Assembly: GCA_037045435.1 (NCBI GenBank)
Contig: JBAOID010000020.1
Coordinates: 44,578 to 108,577, forward strand
Length of the DNA stretch: 64,000 nucleotides
Origin: CBDUEF01 sp018063485
GTDB lineage: Bacteria; Pseudomonadota; Alphaproteobacteria; Rhodobacterales; Rhodobacteraceae
Direction of reading: 5' to 3'
A model generated the notes under the pieces. That model had not been told where the DNA came from and did not search any database. It saw only the letters and a list, made by a program, of their open reading frames with translations. Shown piece after piece: positions 63,103 through 64,000 of this stretch (within the stretch, counting starts at the first letter, position 1; each line of letters opens with the position of its first letter). Both the position numbers and the translations under genes were made by a program.

Positions 63103-63405
63103 CTGCGCAAAATAAGCCGACGCCTTGCGCAGGATCTCATTCGCCTGTCGGAGCTGACGCACTTCCCGCTCCAACTCTTTGATCCGATCGCGTTCAGCAC
63201 TGGTCGCACCGTCCCGTGCCCCGCTGTCCTTTTCCGCCTGCCGAACCCAGACCCTTAATGTCTCTGGGATGCAGCCAATCTTGGGGGCAATCGCAGCTAC
63301 CGCAGCAGATTGCGTTTCATAGGAGCCTTGATGCTCCAGCACCATGCGGACGGCGCGCGCCCGCATCTCGGGTGAATAACGGTTTGATGTCTTACTTTTT
63401 TCCAT
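63085..63405 (-). CDS. IS3 transposase OrfA, truncated at its end by an insert
   Basis: OrfA reads MEKSKTSNRYSPEMRARAVR, then ETLRVWVRQAEKDSGARDG and the leucine zipper ELEREVRQLRQANEILRKASAYFAQ. It is a helix-turn-helix protein that helps the transposase bind its ends. The normal end (ELDRPFKP) is cut off by a type A hairpin element that introduces PPLAV and a stop. Confidence 0.85.
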   Translation of the reverse strand: MEKSKTSNRYSPEMRARAVRMVLEHQGSYETQSAAVAAIAPKIGCIPETLRVWVRQAEKDSGARDGATSAERDRIKELEREVRQLRQANEILRKASAYFAQPPLAV

Positions 63406-63458
63406 AGCCCTCATCCTTAGTCAGGTTGAAGGTCTCCGGCAAACAAGGGGCGGTTCAG

Positions 63459-63843
63459 CTGCGGCCAAGCCACCAGTCGAGCTTGAGGAGGAGATTTTCG
63501 GTGTTGAAGGAAAGCTCCTGACCCGGATTCACGTCTACAAGGAGCGGGACAAGGCTTTCGCCGCCCGGGCGAAGAAGTATTACAAGGACAAGAGCGGCGG
63601 ACAGCTATGTTGCGAAGCCTGCGGGATGGACCCCTTGGCAAGGTATGGGGCAGACGGTGAACGGTGCCTTGAGGCGCATCACCGGGTGCCTATCGAGGAG
63701 CTCCAGCCCGACAGCATCACTCGTGTCGATGAAATGGCGATTGTATGCGCGAGTTGCCACCGCATCATCCATTCCAAGAAGCCCTGCCTGAGCGTAGAGG
63801 AGGTGGCGCAGATGATCGCCGCCGGGGCCGCGCCCGCTCCCTG
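63459..63843 (+). pseudogene. HNH endonuclease, 5'-truncated
   Basis: The remaining 127 residues carry RIHVYKERDKAFAARAKKYY and the HNH core: CCEACGMDP, ECxxHH-like LEAHHRVPIEEL and IVCASCHRIIH, with two CxxC pairs for zinc and the HH catalytic pair. This matches McrA-like HNH nucleases of mobile DNA. The frame opens from the end of the IS3 element without its own start, so the 5' part was lost when the IS arrived or recombined. Confidence 0.75.
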
Positions 63844-63964
63844 ATTTGCTTCACGGGCCACTCTTGATGGGCGATGTTACCCCGGAATCAGGTTATGTTA
63901 CCCCGAAATCGACGCAAAAACTGCCTATCAAGTTCGCCTAACTGATTGACTTTATTAGGAGAGA
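63844..63964. other. Short spacer with a 17-base direct repeat
   Basis: Between the HNH remnant and the tRNA two near-identical stretches occur, GATGTTACCCCGGAATC and TATGTTACCCCGAAATC, about 26 bases apart. Nothing else is recognised. They could be operator or attachment sites of a past element beside the tRNA. Confidence 0.35.
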
Positions 63965-64000
63965 TGGTGCTGTGAGAGAGGATTGAACTCTCGACCTCAC
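63965..64000 (-). tRNA. tRNA, 3' part only (cut by the window edge)
   Basis: On the minus strand the sequence ends GAGAG-TTCAATC-CTCTC, TCACAGC, ACCA: a T arm, the 3' side of an acceptor stem, and an encoded CCA end. The anticodon lies outside, so the amino acid cannot be named. The variable loop (GAGGTC) is short, so it is not Leu, Ser or Tyr. Confidence 0.75.

Larger units (their letters stand above)
62019..63457 (-). mobile_element. IS3-family insertion sequence with inverted repeats, inactivated
   Basis: The ends match as inverted repeats: TGAACCGCCCCGGTTTTGCC inward from 62019, and the complement of GGCAAACAAGGGGCGGTTCA at 63438-63457, each followed inward by GGAGACC. Between lie orfA and orfB of an IS3 element, both interrupted by hairpin inserts (62270-62310, 62985-63022, 63061-63102). 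Without about 120 bases of inserts the length would be near 1.32 kb, normal for the family. No target duplication is evident. It separates the HNH gene from its 5' part. Confidence 0.8.

Overview
The window looks like chromosome of an alphaproteobacterium of the Rhodobacteraceae (Rhodobacter/Roseobacter group), with a GC-rich composition. Evidence includes an erpA/dgt divergent pair, a class II DAHP synthase, an argS-SPOR-nagZ-scpA-scpB operon joined by ATGA overlaps, zapA with a preceding coiled-coil gene, a bolA/grxD pair next to purL, a gene-transfer-agent type endolysin/holin pair, and a Hint-domain RTX protein. Family assignments come from recognising protein motifs; no database search was possible.

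Layout. 1-4 kb: erpA (partial), dgt, dsbB, a YqaA-type membrane protein and a zinc metallopeptidase, then tRNA-Leu (4.1 kb). 5-8 kb: a large secreted RTX protein with a C-terminal Hint domain. 8-20 kb: a dimethylglycine/sarcosine dehydrogenase-like gene, an ArnT-like glycosyltransferase, a complete branched-chain amino acid ABC transporter (livJ-G-F-H-M), a GlxA-type AraC regulator and DAHP synthase. 20-31 kb: PAS protein, yicC, gmk, gamma-carbonic anhydrase, a DUF1127 protein, two GAPDH genes sharing a palindromic operator motif, transketolase, zapA with a candidate 6S RNA, grxD and bolA. 31-47 kb: purL, LysR, murI, argC, ccmE, the endolysin/holin pair, the argS-to-scpB operon and a one-carbon trio. 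47-58.7 kb: Ppx/GppA, rlmE, DUF882 protein, L,D-transpeptidase, an lpxD-ACP-ketoacyl synthase module, IalB, HerA-like ATPase and a CAP-domain RTX protein. From 58.7 kb to the end the window becomes accessory DNA: broken IS481-, IS110-, IS5- and IS3-type elements, a truncated HNH nuclease gene and the 3' end of a tRNA.

Two signals cut across the window. First, at least ten otherwise intact genes carry one extra base, usually in a short G or C run, and tRNA-Leu has an extra base in its anticodon loop. This looks like systematic insertion error or, less likely, real decay; such genes are annotated across the break. Second, the transposase genes at 58.7-63.4 kb are interrupted by a family of 37-42 bp hairpin elements with constant flanks (CCGTTGCCCGGCAG on one side, CGAGAGGGG on the other) and a variable stem-loop. 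A second type of hairpin insert occurs in the same genes. I do not recognise this family, and it is the best candidate here for something undescribed.

Other points of interest are two short minus-strand transcripts (33.7 and 55.6 kb) that share a CCTCCCTG anti-Shine-Dalgarno motif before a terminator, the split between a GapA-like and a GapB-like GAPDH under one apparent regulator, and an uninterrupted reading frame through purL, an acetyltransferase and bolA.
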